In this document: positions 7,667 through 15,081 of the stretch, piece after piece
Position numbering within the stretch: the stretch's first letter is position 1
How the letters are laid out: each line of letters begins with the position of its first letter
Source: Bacteroidota bacterium
GTDB taxonomy: Bacteria > Bacteroidota > Bacteroidia > B-17B0 > Aurantibacillaceae
Assembly (NCBI GenBank): GCA_025360565.1
Contig: JANYBY010000398.1
Coordinates: 1 to 18,346 of the forward strand
Direction of reading: 5' to 3'
DNA length: 18,346 bases
Translations under genes and position numbers: made by a program
Notes under the pieces: model-generated
The model's input: only the letters and a program-made list of their open reading frames with translations
The model's database searches: none
Told to the model about the DNA's origin: nothing

Positions 7667-9136
7667 TTATGAAGCGGCATTCGTTTCTTTTTTCTTCCGG
7701 AAGAACTGGATAAACACAATTTTTATTTCGTTCTTAAAAATAAGGAAGAACAACAGGCCAAAAGCAAGCAATTGCCCAAGGTAAATAGCAATATTATAAA
7801 CCGGAAAAAAGAAATAACAAATAACATTTGTGATCACAAATAATAAAGGCACACCGTAAATTTTAAGGTAATTTAAGTTGTAGGTAAAAATAGATCTGGT
7901 AAAGATATAGGAAAACAAAACTTGCGCCACCTTGGTTATTATTCCTGCGTAAATGGCGCCTATTAAACCAAAGTGTTTAGAGAAAAAATACGTAGCCACA
8001 ATTTGAATTACTGCGCAGGCACCAAATATTTTTAAAAGCAGCACTGTTTTTTTGGAAAAAAGAATGGTGGCAAAATAGTAGTTTAAAATACTTCGTGTTG
8101 CATAGCCGGCCGATATAATACCTATGAAAGCGAAACTTTGAAAATATTCTGATTTAGTGATGAATAACCTTATAACAATTGGTATCAAAATGCAAAAAAC
8201 TATTAAATTAAAAATATTTACAGCGGTAAATACATTAAAATACCGGTTAGATTCGGGAGTGGTTTCATTCTTTTTGTTTTTCGCCCAGATCTCAAAAAGT
8301 TTAGGGAAAATAACTGCCGAAAGGGCATTCTGCAAAAATTCAATTCCCAAAAAACATTTCAATAAAAGGTCGTACGATGCAAGGTCGTTGCCGCTTATAA
8401 GCGATTTTAAAAAGTAACGGTCAATGTTACCCAGGATCCAAAAGAAAAGGGCGAAGAGCAGATACGGGGAACAAAATTTTTGAATGTCTTTTAAATACTT
8501 TCTGTCGAACACCCAAGTTGAATTAGATCTAAAAATATATAGCGCCAAAAAGAAAATGATGACGCCCGAAAATAATCTTCCGTATATAGGCCCGTTCAGC
8601 GAACCCGGGAACAGATAAAGGCCGCCGAGCGAAATTGCAAGCGTGGCAACAAGATTTATGAAATTAAAACTGATGAATTGCAGCGGGCTTTTAAAATAGA
8701 TTAAAGCGTTGGTACCCGTTTTAAAATACGAATTCAAAAAACCGGTTACAATAGAGGCGATGCCAAAAGGCCAAAAATATACCTGTTCGTTCTCGTTAAA
8801 GATCGCGGGAAAAATAAAAGGCCCTAAGAGGAATGAAACAATGAGTAAACAAACGCCTATTAAAAATAACAGAATGGAAAGTGTGCCAACAAATCTTTTT
8901 TGTTCAACAGGTTCATCTGCTAATTGCGTGTATTTTACGCCAAAATAAGTGTCGGTTGAGTAGGTAAAAAAGATTTGAAATAACAGCGAGATGCTGATGT
9001 AAAAACTTAAAGAAACATATTGTGTGCCCGAAAAAAAGTTAGCGTAAAATGGTAAGAGTAAGATGCCCGTTACCATTGGCATTGCGCCACCAATGGTATA
9101 AATGATAGAAGATTTAAGAAAAGATTTACTGATCAT
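7667..9136 (-). CDS. Wzx-like polysaccharide flippase (MVF/MATE-type membrane protein)
   Basis: A 489-residue integral inner-membrane protein with about 12-14 hydrophobic segments spread over its full length, as in O-antigen and capsule flippases. The N-terminal region (SSIIYTIGGAMPMVTGILLL) matches the usual start of the polysaccharide-biosynthesis flippase family. The C-terminus is basic and charged (FRKKKETNAAS). Its expected role is to flip undecaprenyl-diphosphate-linked glycan to the periplasmic face. It lies 11 bases after the upstream methyltransferase, in one operon. The fold class is clear from the hydrophobic pattern, but sequence in this family is poorly conserved, so the name wzx is withheld and the substrate is unknown. 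Confidence 0.85.
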   Translation of the reverse strand: MISKSFLKSSIIYTIGGAMPMVTGILLLPFYANFFSGTQYVSLSFYISISLLFQIFFTYSTDTYFGVKYTQLADEPVEQKRFVGTLSILLFLIGVCLLIVSFLLGPFIFPAIFNENEQVYFWPFGIASIVTGFLNSYFKTGTNALIYFKSPLQFISFNFINLVATLAISLGGLYLFPGSLNGPIYGRLFSGVIIFFLALYIFRSNSTWVFDRKYLKDIQKFCSPYLLFALFFWILGNIDRYFLKSLISGNDLASYDLLLKCFLGIEFLQNALSAVIFPKLFEIWAKNKKNETTPESNRYFNVFTAVNIFNLIVFCILIPIVIRLFITKSEYFQSFAFIGIISAGYATRSILNYYFATILFSKKTVLLLKIFGACAVIQIVATYFFSKHFGLIGAIYAGIITKVAQVLFSYIFTRSIFTYNLNYLKIYGVPLLFVITNVICYFFFPVYNIAIYLGQLLAFGLLFFLIFKNEIKIVFIQFFRKKKETNAAS

Positions 9137-9147
9137 TTTTCATTTGG

Positions 9148-9834
9148 CTATGCTTTTTCGTAAATGAAAAAATCACAAAATGAGCCTTTTTCTTTATGTG
9201 TTTCGAACGTGTATTTATTTTTTACAATTTCTTTCAATTTCCAGCCTTTTATACTTGTGTTTACATATTCGGTAAACTTTCTTCTGTTCTCATGTTGGTA
9301 AACCGGCTCTTCTTTTTGATCGTAATCGGAAGCGTAAATGATCACGTATTTATTTGCCGCGGCGAACAAATGATTTAAATACGTTTCAAATATTTCCTTT
9401 TCTACTAAATGATACAATACATCAAGCGACATGGTTACATCGGTATTAAAGATCCTTGCGTTATCAATAAATGCCTTGGTATTATAAACGTAAAAACTTT
9501 TTGTTTTGTCTGTTTTAAAACGGTTATAACACATTTTAACAGCGGTAGGCGAAATATCGAGCCCGATATATTGAGGATATTTGGCAATTACCAATTGGTT
9601 CCCGTCGCCACAGCCAAATTCCATTAAGCTCTTAATATTATTTTTGCTGACAAATTCATTTAAAAATTCGGCTTTAAATTCCGCAAGATGGTCGTACGAA
9701 CCTTCGCCCGAATTTCCATCATTTTGGTAACGCTCTTCCCAATAATCGCCCGAGCCTTTGAACTTTTTCTTTTGCTGATTTCTTTTCCACTCCTTTATAA
9801 AGGGTATTTGTAAAATTTGTTCTTTAAATCCCAT
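9148..9834 (-). CDS. Class I SAM-dependent methyltransferase of a glycan locus
   Basis: A 228-residue methyltransferase when read from the ATG at 9834. SAM motif I is MEFGCGDGNQ (71-80), then GLDISP (91-96) and SLDVLYHLV (136-144). The stretch YWEERYQNDGNSGEGSY (31-47) followed by LAEFKAEFLNEFV is typical of a group found in polysaccharide clusters. The frame is open 12 codons further to a TTG at 9870. The ATG is preferred because the protein then begins MGFKEQILQIPFIKEW, and the extra stretch falls on a small inverted repeat that could instead lie in the leader. It is the first gene of the minus-strand trio and is divergent from the GT4 gene. Substrate unknown. Confidence 0.86.
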   Translation of the reverse strand: MGFKEQILQIPFIKEWKRNQQKKKFKGSGDYWEERYQNDGNSGEGSYDHLAEFKAEFLNEFVSKNNIKSLMEFGCGDGNQLVIAKYPQYIGLDISPTAVKMCYNRFKTDKTKSFYVYNTKAFIDNARIFNTDVTMSLDVLYHLVEKEIFETYLNHLFAAANKYVIIYASDYDQKEEPVYQHENRRKFTEYVNTSIKGWKLKEIVKNKYTFETHKEKGSFCDFFIYEKA

Positions 9835-9850
9835 ATATTTGTTTCTATAA

Positions 9851-9869
9851 TGAAGCTCAAGCAGCTTCA
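9851..9869. repeat. Small inverted repeat between divergent genes
   Basis: TGAAGCT (9851-9857) and AGCTTCA (9863-9869) are exact reverse complements with a five-base loop. It lies just upstream of the methyltransferase ATG and 36 bases before the GT4 ATG. It could be an operator or a leader hairpin, or simply codons if the TTG at 9870 is used. The function is unproven. Confidence 0.4.
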
Positions 9870-9904
9870 ACGCCTAAAAGTACGAAATAAAACAATTTTT
9901 TAAA

Positions 9905-11026
9905 ATGAAGGTGCTATTTATTTCTTCCTGGTATCCTAACAGCGTAAACGCATTAAAAGGCATTTATATTAAAAAGCATGCATTGGCGGTACATTCAGCG
10001 GGTATTGATGTTCAGGTTCTGGCAATAACCGTAAATTATTCCGCAAAATTTTTCGAGAAAAAGGTATATAGTTTAATGGACGAGAACGGAATTAGAACCC
10101 ATATGATCGAATTCAATTCACGCTTCTATAAACTGTTGTATGTGGATCTGTTTTTGCAATATTCCTTTTTAAAAAAATATTACCTTAAAAATATTAAACC
10201 GGAATTTAAACCCGACATCATTCACTCTCATGTTCTTTCACCGGCCGGTATTCTTGGCCATTGGCTTTCTAAAAAAGAAAAATTACCACACATTATTACC
10301 GAACACTGGAGCAAGGTGGATAAATTTATGAGTAAAAGCATTTATGCTGGCCAGGGAAAAAAAGCGTATAACCAAGCAAAAAAGGTCACCGTTGTTTCAA
10401 ATTTTTTGAAGGGCAGTATTGAAAAACATTTTACGGATAAGAATAAAGTGTTGGTTGTGCCTAATGTGGTGAACACTGAACTGTTTTGTTTTAAGGAAAA
10501 GCCAAGCCGTTCGGGCGAACTTATTTTTGTTTGTGTGGCACATTGGCAAAATCCTAAACGGCCCGACCTTATTTTTAATGCCTTGCAGCGCTTAGGCAAG
10601 AGCTCGGATAAAAAAATTGTTTTAAATGTAGTAGGCGAGGGGCATCTGATCAATTTATTAAAGAATATTTCTTGGAATTTTAAAATAAACTATCTCGGAA
10701 ATTTAAATGCTCCTGAATTGGCATCAACTTTGCAGAACGCGCATTGTTTTTTGCATGCGAGCGAAATGGAAACTTTTTCTATTGTGGTGGCTGAAGCTCT
10801 GGCAACGGGCACTCCCGTTCTTGCATCAAACGTGGGTGCTATTCCTGAACTGATCAATAAACAAAATGGTTTTGTTTGTAATAATACAGTTGATGAATGG
10901 TATGAAGGATTAAATAATTTGATCGGCAACTACGATTTTAACGGAAGATCGATAAGTGAAGCAAATAAACAGTTTGGCACAAATCAGATCGGAGAGCGAT
11001 TTAATTTTATTTATAACGAAAAATGA
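9905..11026 (+). CDS. Glycosyltransferase family 4 (GT-B fold)
   Basis: A 373-residue retaining glycosyltransferase of the GT4 group. It begins MKVLFISSWYPN, with GIYIKKHA at 19-26, the usual acceptor-domain start. The interdomain boundary is near LVVPNVVN (183-190). The C-terminal donor domain holds LNVVGEGH (240-247) and the E-x7-E motif (E289, E297) in SEMETFSIVVAEALATG. No signal peptide or membrane helix is seen; it probably works on the cytoplasmic side of the membrane. Its stop overlaps the deacetylase ATG by four bases (ATGA), so the two are translationally coupled. The donor sugar cannot be told from sequence. Confidence 0.92.
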   Translation: MKVLFISSWYPNSVNALKGIYIKKHALAVHSAGIDVQVLAITVNYSAKFFEKKVYSLMDENGIRTHMIEFNSRFYKLLYVDLFLQYSFLKKYYLKNIKPEFKPDIIHSHVLSPAGILGHWLSKKEKLPHIITEHWSKVDKFMSKSIYAGQGKKAYNQAKKVTVVSNFLKGSIEKHFTDKNKVLVVPNVVNTELFCFKEKPSRSGELIFVCVAHWQNPKRPDLIFNALQRLGKSSDKKIVLNVVGEGHLINLLKNISWNFKINYLGNLNAPELASTLQNAHCFLHASEMETFSIVVAEALATGTPVLASNVGAIPELINKQNGFVCNNTVDEWYEGLNNLIGNYDFNGRSISEANKQFGTNQIGERFNFIYNEK

Positions 11027-12030
11027 GTCCTTTTAAAACAATAGCCCGAAAATTGGTTTTTCCCTTGGTAGTAAATGTACTGAAAGCGCATAAAATTATT
11101 TTAAGCTCTTCCAAAAAGAAATGCTTGATCGTTAATTTTCATGGAGTAACAAATGTTGAAGATTTTAAATTTAATAACCGACATTTAAATGTAAAGGAGT
11201 TCGAAAAACTGCTGATTTATTTTAAAGAGAATTTCGAGATCGTAAGATTGTCGGAACTTTTCGTGCTGAAAGAAACCAATAAACAACCCTCAAAAAAAAC
11301 AATAGCCCTTACCTTTGATGATGGTTATACAAATAATTTTACCCATGCTTTGCCTTTATTAAAAAAACACAACATCCCGGCCACCTTTTATCTTATTTCG
11401 AGAGGATTAACGGACAATGAATATTATGTTTGGCCCGATATTATTGACCTGATCCAAAGAGAGGTAAAAGCGAATATTGTTTTAGATGTAGGAACGTTTA
11501 AATACCCCGGATTTTTTTGCTATGAACTTAAAATGTCGTTAGTGGATTTTTTGAAATCGGCGGGAACAAAAAGGGAAAAGTATATTTTTGAACTTTCCTT
11601 AAAATATCCTGTGTATAAACAGATCGCCGAAAAATATCCGCAATTAATTGAAGTGATCCGCAAAGATTCATTTGCCGAATACGCAAACGAACCTTTAATT
11701 GAGTATGGGTCGCATACGCATACGCATTATAATTTAGAATATTTAACGGATGAGGAATGTGAAAGGGAATTAATGCAATCTAAAATAATAATTTCTGATT
11801 GTGCCGGTAAATACCCGATTTCATTGGCGTTTCCGGATGGCAGCTACAGTAAAAGAACAATTGACATTGCTTTTAAATCGGGTTATAAAAATTTAACTGC
11901 GGTAGATTATAAATTTAACGAGAACAATTCGGTGCCGGGTATTTTATCGCGATTTACAATTAGCAATTCAACTACAGCCGAATCAAACATCATTCGCTTA
12001 GCAAGGCAATTTGATAAATACGGATTTTGA
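11023..12030 (+). CDS. Polysaccharide deacetylase (NodB/CE4 family)
   Basis: A 335-residue protein with the NodB homology domain. The catalytic motif TFDDGY is at 97-102 (D99 expected catalytic base, D100 metal ligand). The second metal motif is SHTHTHYNL (230-238), giving H231 and H235, and the FPDG turn at 270-273 stands where the family has its conserved proline/aromatic loop. Members remove N- or O-acetyl groups from sugars using a metal ion. An insert of about 90 residues (130-225) separates the first two motifs, longer than in minimal CE4 enzymes. The N-terminus is only weakly hydrophobic, without a clear signal peptide, so it may act on cytoplasmic lipid-linked glycan. It is coupled to the GT4 gene and ends four bases before a convergent gene. 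Confidence 0.9.
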   Translation: MSPFKTIARKLVFPLVVNVLKAHKIILSSSKKKCLIVNFHGVTNVEDFKFNNRHLNVKEFEKLLIYFKENFEIVRLSELFVLKETNKQPSKKTIALTFDDGYTNNFTHALPLLKKHNIPATFYLISRGLTDNEYYVWPDIIDLIQREVKANIVLDVGTFKYPGFFCYELKMSLVDFLKSAGTKREKYIFELSLKYPVYKQIAEKYPQLIEVIRKDSFAEYANEPLIEYGSHTHTHYNLEYLTDEECERELMQSKIIISDCAGKYPISLAFPDGSYSKRTIDIAFKSGYKNLTAVDYKFNENNSVPGILSRFTISNSTTAESNIIRLARQFDKYGF

Positions 12031-12034
12031 GAAT

Positions 12035-12718
12035 TTAAAATTTTTCTTCGGCCTCATCAAAGCCGGCCCCACCATGATCTTCGTCTTCCGCGTCCGGATC
12101 TGTTTCTTCCTCGCCTTCTTCTCCTTCTAAGGTACTTAGATCGTCCTCTTCAACACCTTCTTCAGGCGCATCAATTGTTTTGATCACTTCATCATCGGGT
12201 TCATCGGTATCCTCATCCAGGTCTCCCAAAAGCGCCGCCATTAAAGGGTCGGCATGCTTCTCTTCTTTTATGATGGGAACTGTTTTGTATTGTTTTGGTG
12301 CTGTTCCAATACTGCGTGAACAAACCGGGTAATTTAATTTCGGATTGTCTTCCGCTATCTTTAGCATTTCAATTAAAAAACTCCATTGTGCTACCGTATC
12401 AAAAATATAAACAAAACGCTGATGAGGCTGCTCAATGTATTTGGCGATTTTAACCTCCGACATTAATTTTTTTGGATCTACTTTTTTTCGGATCTCCTCT
12501 TCCTCCAAAGGCAGATCTTCTTTTTTTAATGTTATTTCCTGGTTTTTTCTCCAATAATCATCACTCACAAAAAAAGAAGCGGAATGTTTAGCATCAAATT
12601 TAAATGCTTCCTGTATTGCAGTATGGAATTGCTCAAACGTTTGGCCCGATTTAATATCAATGTCCCTGATGACATCGTCATTTTCCTCTATAATAACTTT
12701 AAATCTGTAAACTGCCAT
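12035..12718 (-). CDS. Plasmid pRiA4b ORF-3-like protein with acidic C-terminal tail
   Basis: A 227-residue protein. The first 130 residues resemble the pRiA4b ORF-3 family (VYRFKVIIEEND, then TFEQFHTAIQEAFKFD and HSASFFVSD), a small domain of unknown function found widely in bacteria. From about residue 153 onward the sequence is hydrophilic, and residues 166-227 are strongly acidic and low-complexity (runs such as EEGVEEDD and EGEEGEEETD). There is no signal peptide or membrane segment. It follows the GT2 gene on the same strand, separated by 101 bases that hold a hairpin and short repeats. It may be unrelated to glycan synthesis. The N-terminal family call is fairly sure; no function is claimed. 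Confidence 0.78.
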   Translation of the reverse strand: MAVYRFKVIIEENDDVIRDIDIKSGQTFEQFHTAIQEAFKFDAKHSASFFVSDDYWRKNQEITLKKEDLPLEEEEIRKKVDPKKLMSEVKIAKYIEQPHQRFVYIFDTVAQWSFLIEMLKIAEDNPKLNYPVCSRSIGTAPKQYKTVPIIKEEKHADPLMAALLGDLDEDTDEPDDEVIKTIDAPEEGVEEDDLSTLEGEEGEEETDPDAEDEDHGGAGFDEAEEKF

Positions 12719-12727
12719 GGTATTAAA

Positions 12728-12794
12728 TTTCTTGTTTATCCTAAAGTGAACTCTGTTCTACTTTATTGTTTCTTGTTTCTTATTTATTCTAAAG
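12728..12794. repeat. Pair of 19-base imperfect direct repeats in an intergenic gap
   Basis: TTTCTTGTTTATCCTAAAG (12728-12746) recurs as TTTCTTATTTATTCTAAAG (12776-12794), identical at 17 of 19 positions. A further TTTCTTG copy lies between them. The second copy runs into the hairpin at 12789-12823. The origin is unknown. Confidence 0.6.
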
Positions 12795-12823
12795 CGTCCC
12801 GAATGCAATCGGGACTGCTTTAG
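12789..12823. terminator. Hairpin at the 3' end of the GT2 gene, possible terminator or REP-like palindrome
   Basis: CTAAAGCGTCCCGA (12789-12802) pairs with TCGGGACTGCTTTAG (12809-12823), with one bulged base and a six-base loop. The stem overlaps the GT2 stop codon (minus-strand TAA, 12822-12820). The minus-strand sequence beyond the stem (AATAAATAAG) is not T-rich, so it is a poor intrinsic terminator in that direction. TCCCGA/TCGGGA palindromes of this kind also occur as dispersed repeats in Bacteroidota. The stem is certain; the terminator role is not. Confidence 0.5.
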
Positions 12824-13569
12824 GATCTTGTTTTATAAATTTCGGATCTCATCAATCCTATACTATTAAAAAAATGCGTGAACGAAACACCCAAAACACC
12901 CATACCGTATTTCATACTTCTGCTAAAGTTGATGGAACTGGCCTCAGGAAAATATTTTGTTGGGCAAGTCACTTCAGCAATATCAAAACCTGCGTAAAAA
13001 ATTTGTGAGATCATTTGATTATCAAAAACAAAATCATCTGAATTAGCATGGTAATTTATTTTTTGGATCACTTCTTTTGAAAACGCGCGATAACCTGTGT
13101 GATACTCGGATAATTTTTGATTGATCAAAACGTTTTGCGTAAAGGTTAAAAATCGGTTAAAAATATATTTATACATTGGCATGCCACCTTTTAAAGCGCC
13201 TTTGCCTAATATGCGCGAACCAAATGCAACCGGATACAGGTCGTTAGCGATCAAATAGCTTAAGCTTTGTATTAATTTTGGCGTGTATTGATAATCGGGG
13301 TGCAGCATGATCACAATATCAGCGCCCAATTTCATGGCTGTATCGTAACAGGTTTTTTGATTTCCGCCATAGCCCGTATTTTTTTCATGTGTAATAACAT
13401 TCTTAATACCTATGCTGCGCGCCACTTCCGCCGTGTTGTCCTTGCTGCAATCATCAACCAAAACTACATCATCAACAATATCAAAAGGAATTTCATCATA
13501 CGTTTTTTTTAACGTTTTTGCCGCGTTGTATGCCGGTAAAACAGCTATTATTTTTTTTCCATTAATCAT
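12820..13569 (-). CDS. Glycosyltransferase family 2, dolichyl-phosphate-sugar-synthase-like
   Basis: A 249-residue GT-A enzyme. It opens with IIAVLPAYNAAKTL (7-20), followed by VVLVDDCSKDNT (35-46) and NTGYGGNQKTC (64-74). MLHPDYQY (88-95) supplies the acidic position of the family's DxD site, and EYHTGYRAF is the typical C-terminal motif. Relatives move a sugar from a nucleotide donor to a polyprenyl phosphate carrier. A slightly hydrophobic tail (GMGVLGVSFTHFF) replaces the membrane helices of longer members, so the protein may be peripheral. A TAnnTTTG element lies just upstream. It is divergent from the LptG-like gene, with 78 bases between them. Confidence 0.9.
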   Translation of the reverse strand: MINGKKIIAVLPAYNAAKTLKKTYDEIPFDIVDDVVLVDDCSKDNTAEVARSIGIKNVITHEKNTGYGGNQKTCYDTAMKLGADIVIMLHPDYQYTPKLIQSLSYLIANDLYPVAFGSRILGKGALKGGMPMYKYIFNRFLTFTQNVLINQKLSEYHTGYRAFSKEVIQKINYHANSDDFVFDNQMISQIFYAGFDIAEVTCPTKYFPEASSINFSRSMKYGMGVLGVSFTHFFNSIGLMRSEIYKTRS

Positions 13570-13576
13570 ATGTCTG

Positions 13577-13584
13577 CAAAAATA
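13577..13584 (-). promoter_or_regulatory. Probable -7 promoter element of the GT2 gene
   Basis: On the minus strand this reads TATTTTTG, a full match to TAnnTTTG, seven bases before the GT2 ATG. No clear -33 element is seen at standard spacing. No equally good element was found for the divergent LptG-like gene. Confidence 0.4.
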
Positions 13585-13647
13585 ACAAAGTTTAGTTAAA
13601 TTATATCACTAAATATAGGCAAATAAATGTAATTTTAATGCAAAATT

Positions 13648-15081
13648 GTGTTTCTTAAAAAATTACATAGCCTAACGTTAAAATCTTTTTTACCGCCTTT
13701 TGTGGCTACCTTATTTATAAGTGTGTTTTTATTTTTTTTAGTTCAAATTGTGATCACTTATTTAGATGAATTTTTGGGCAAAGGTTTAAGAACAATGGAT
13801 ATGGTTAAACTTTTTACCTATGCGTGGATAGCAATTATTCCCCAATGTATTCCCCTTGCAGTTTTATTGGCATCCATTATGAGTTTCGGAAATTTGGCAG
13901 AAAATTACGAACTGGCGGCTATGAAATCGTCGGGACTTTCGCTTTTTAGCATTATTAAACCTGTATTTATTTTTATTTTAATTTTAGCGGGGGTTACTTT
14001 TTTGTTCAATAATTTTGTATTGCCGGTTGTTCAACTCAAATCGCAATCGTTGTTATGGGACATAAGACAAAAAAAGCCCGCTGTTAATATTAAAGAAGGT
14101 ATTTTTTACAATAAAATAGATAATTACAGCATCCGTGTAGGAAAAAAGTCGCAAAATAAAGACACGCTAAGAGATATTTCTATTTACGACCACAGCCTTC
14201 ATCAGGGCAATACCATTCAAATGTACGCCAACAGCGGTAAAATAATTACCACGGCCGATACAAGCGCTTTGGTGCTTATATTAAGGGATGGCAATCGTTA
14301 TGAAGAAGTAATAAATTATAAAGAATCGTCCGGAAAAAAGCCTTTATCGCAATTAAATTTTAAGCAGCTGCAGGTTAATATTGAATTGGTTGATTTTAAA
14401 ATGAAACGAACCGATGAAGGTTCATGGAAGGGAAATGAAAATATGCTTAATATTTGGCAAATTGATTCGGTGGCCGATTCCATTACACATAAGATCAGTC
14501 ACCGTTTTGCGGATATTAAGCGCCAGGTAAAAGATAATTTTTATTACCGCACCTTAAGTTTTAATAAGGTAAAACAGATAGCGATCCCAATTAACATAAA
14601 ACAGTTTTATGATAAATTAAATAACGATGAGTTTAAGAGGTGTATTGATAATGCTTTAAATATTTCGAGAACTAATTCGAGTTATTTCGATGGAGTAATT
14701 ATGGGCGGCGAGAGTGACAGATCGGATTTTTTAAAATTTACTACCGAATGGCACAAACGTATTGTAATTTCTTTTGCCTGTATTATTTTGTTTTTTATTG
14801 GTGCGCCATTAGGGGCTATTATTAAAAAAGGCGGCTTGGGAATGCCGGTGGTGGTTTCGGTTTTTTTCTTTTTAGCGTATTATATTTTATCCGAAGCCTT
14901 TACCGCTATGGCTTACGAAGGCACGTTACCCCCTTGGCAGGCAATTTGGATGCCGTTGGTAATATTTTTGCCCATTAGTATTTTTTTAACTTACAAAGCC
15001 GCGAAAGATTCTGTTTTGTTTGATGCAGTAAATTATTTCGAATTTGTTGGTCGGTTGTTTAAAAAGAATAAAGGTGCTTAA
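13648..15081 (+). CDS. LptF/LptG family LPS export permease
   Basis: A 477-residue inner-membrane permease (YjgP/YjgQ family) of the Lpt system, which extracts LPS from the inner membrane with the LptB ATPase. Three N-terminal helices (about 15-37, 59-80, 100-122) and three C-terminal ones (about 370-450) flank a periplasmic domain of about 230 residues, the normal architecture. The cytoplasmic coupling helix is clear: FGNLAENYELAAMKSSGLS (80-98). The start is a GTG at 13648; an in-frame stop lies four codons upstream, so no ATG is available there. The family is ordinarily 350-400 residues, and the extra length lies in the periplasmic part, as in other Bacteroidota members. It is the first gene of a four-gene run with 8-base overlaps, ending in an OstA-like gene. 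LptF cannot be told from LptG here. Confidence 0.93.
   Translation: MFLKKLHSLTLKSFLPPFVATLFISVFLFFLVQIVITYLDEFLGKGLRTMDMVKLFTYAWIAIIPQCIPLAVLLASIMSFGNLAENYELAAMKSSGLSLFSIIKPVFIFILILAGVTFLFNNFVLPVVQLKSQSLLWDIRQKKPAVNIKEGIFYNKIDNYSIRVGKKSQNKDTLRDISIYDHSLHQGNTIQMYANSGKIITTADTSALVLILRDGNRYEEVINYKESSGKKPLSQLNFKQLQVNIELVDFKMKRTDEGSWKGNENMLNIWQIDSVADSITHKISHRFADIKRQVKDNFYYRTLSFNKVKQIAIPINIKQFYDKLNNDEFKRCIDNALNISRTNSSYFDGVIMGGESDRSDFLKFTTEWHKRIVISFACIILFFIGAPLGAIIKKGGLGMPVVVSVFFFLAYYILSEAFTAMAYEGTLPPWQAIWMPLVIFLPISIFLTYKAAKDSVLFDAVNYFEFVGRLFKKNKGA

Noticed and set aside
8157..8948. Two plus-strand open frames (86 and 79 codons)
   Set aside because: Both lie antisense inside the flippase gene, whose full length is a convincing membrane protein. 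Neither shows a recognisable motif.
15044..15073. Longer N-terminus of the GT4 gene from a TTG
   Set aside because: These ten codons lie inside the LptG-like gene and read MLVGCLKRIK. The family-like start is the GTG at 15074, which also gives the same 8-base overlap as the next two junctions.
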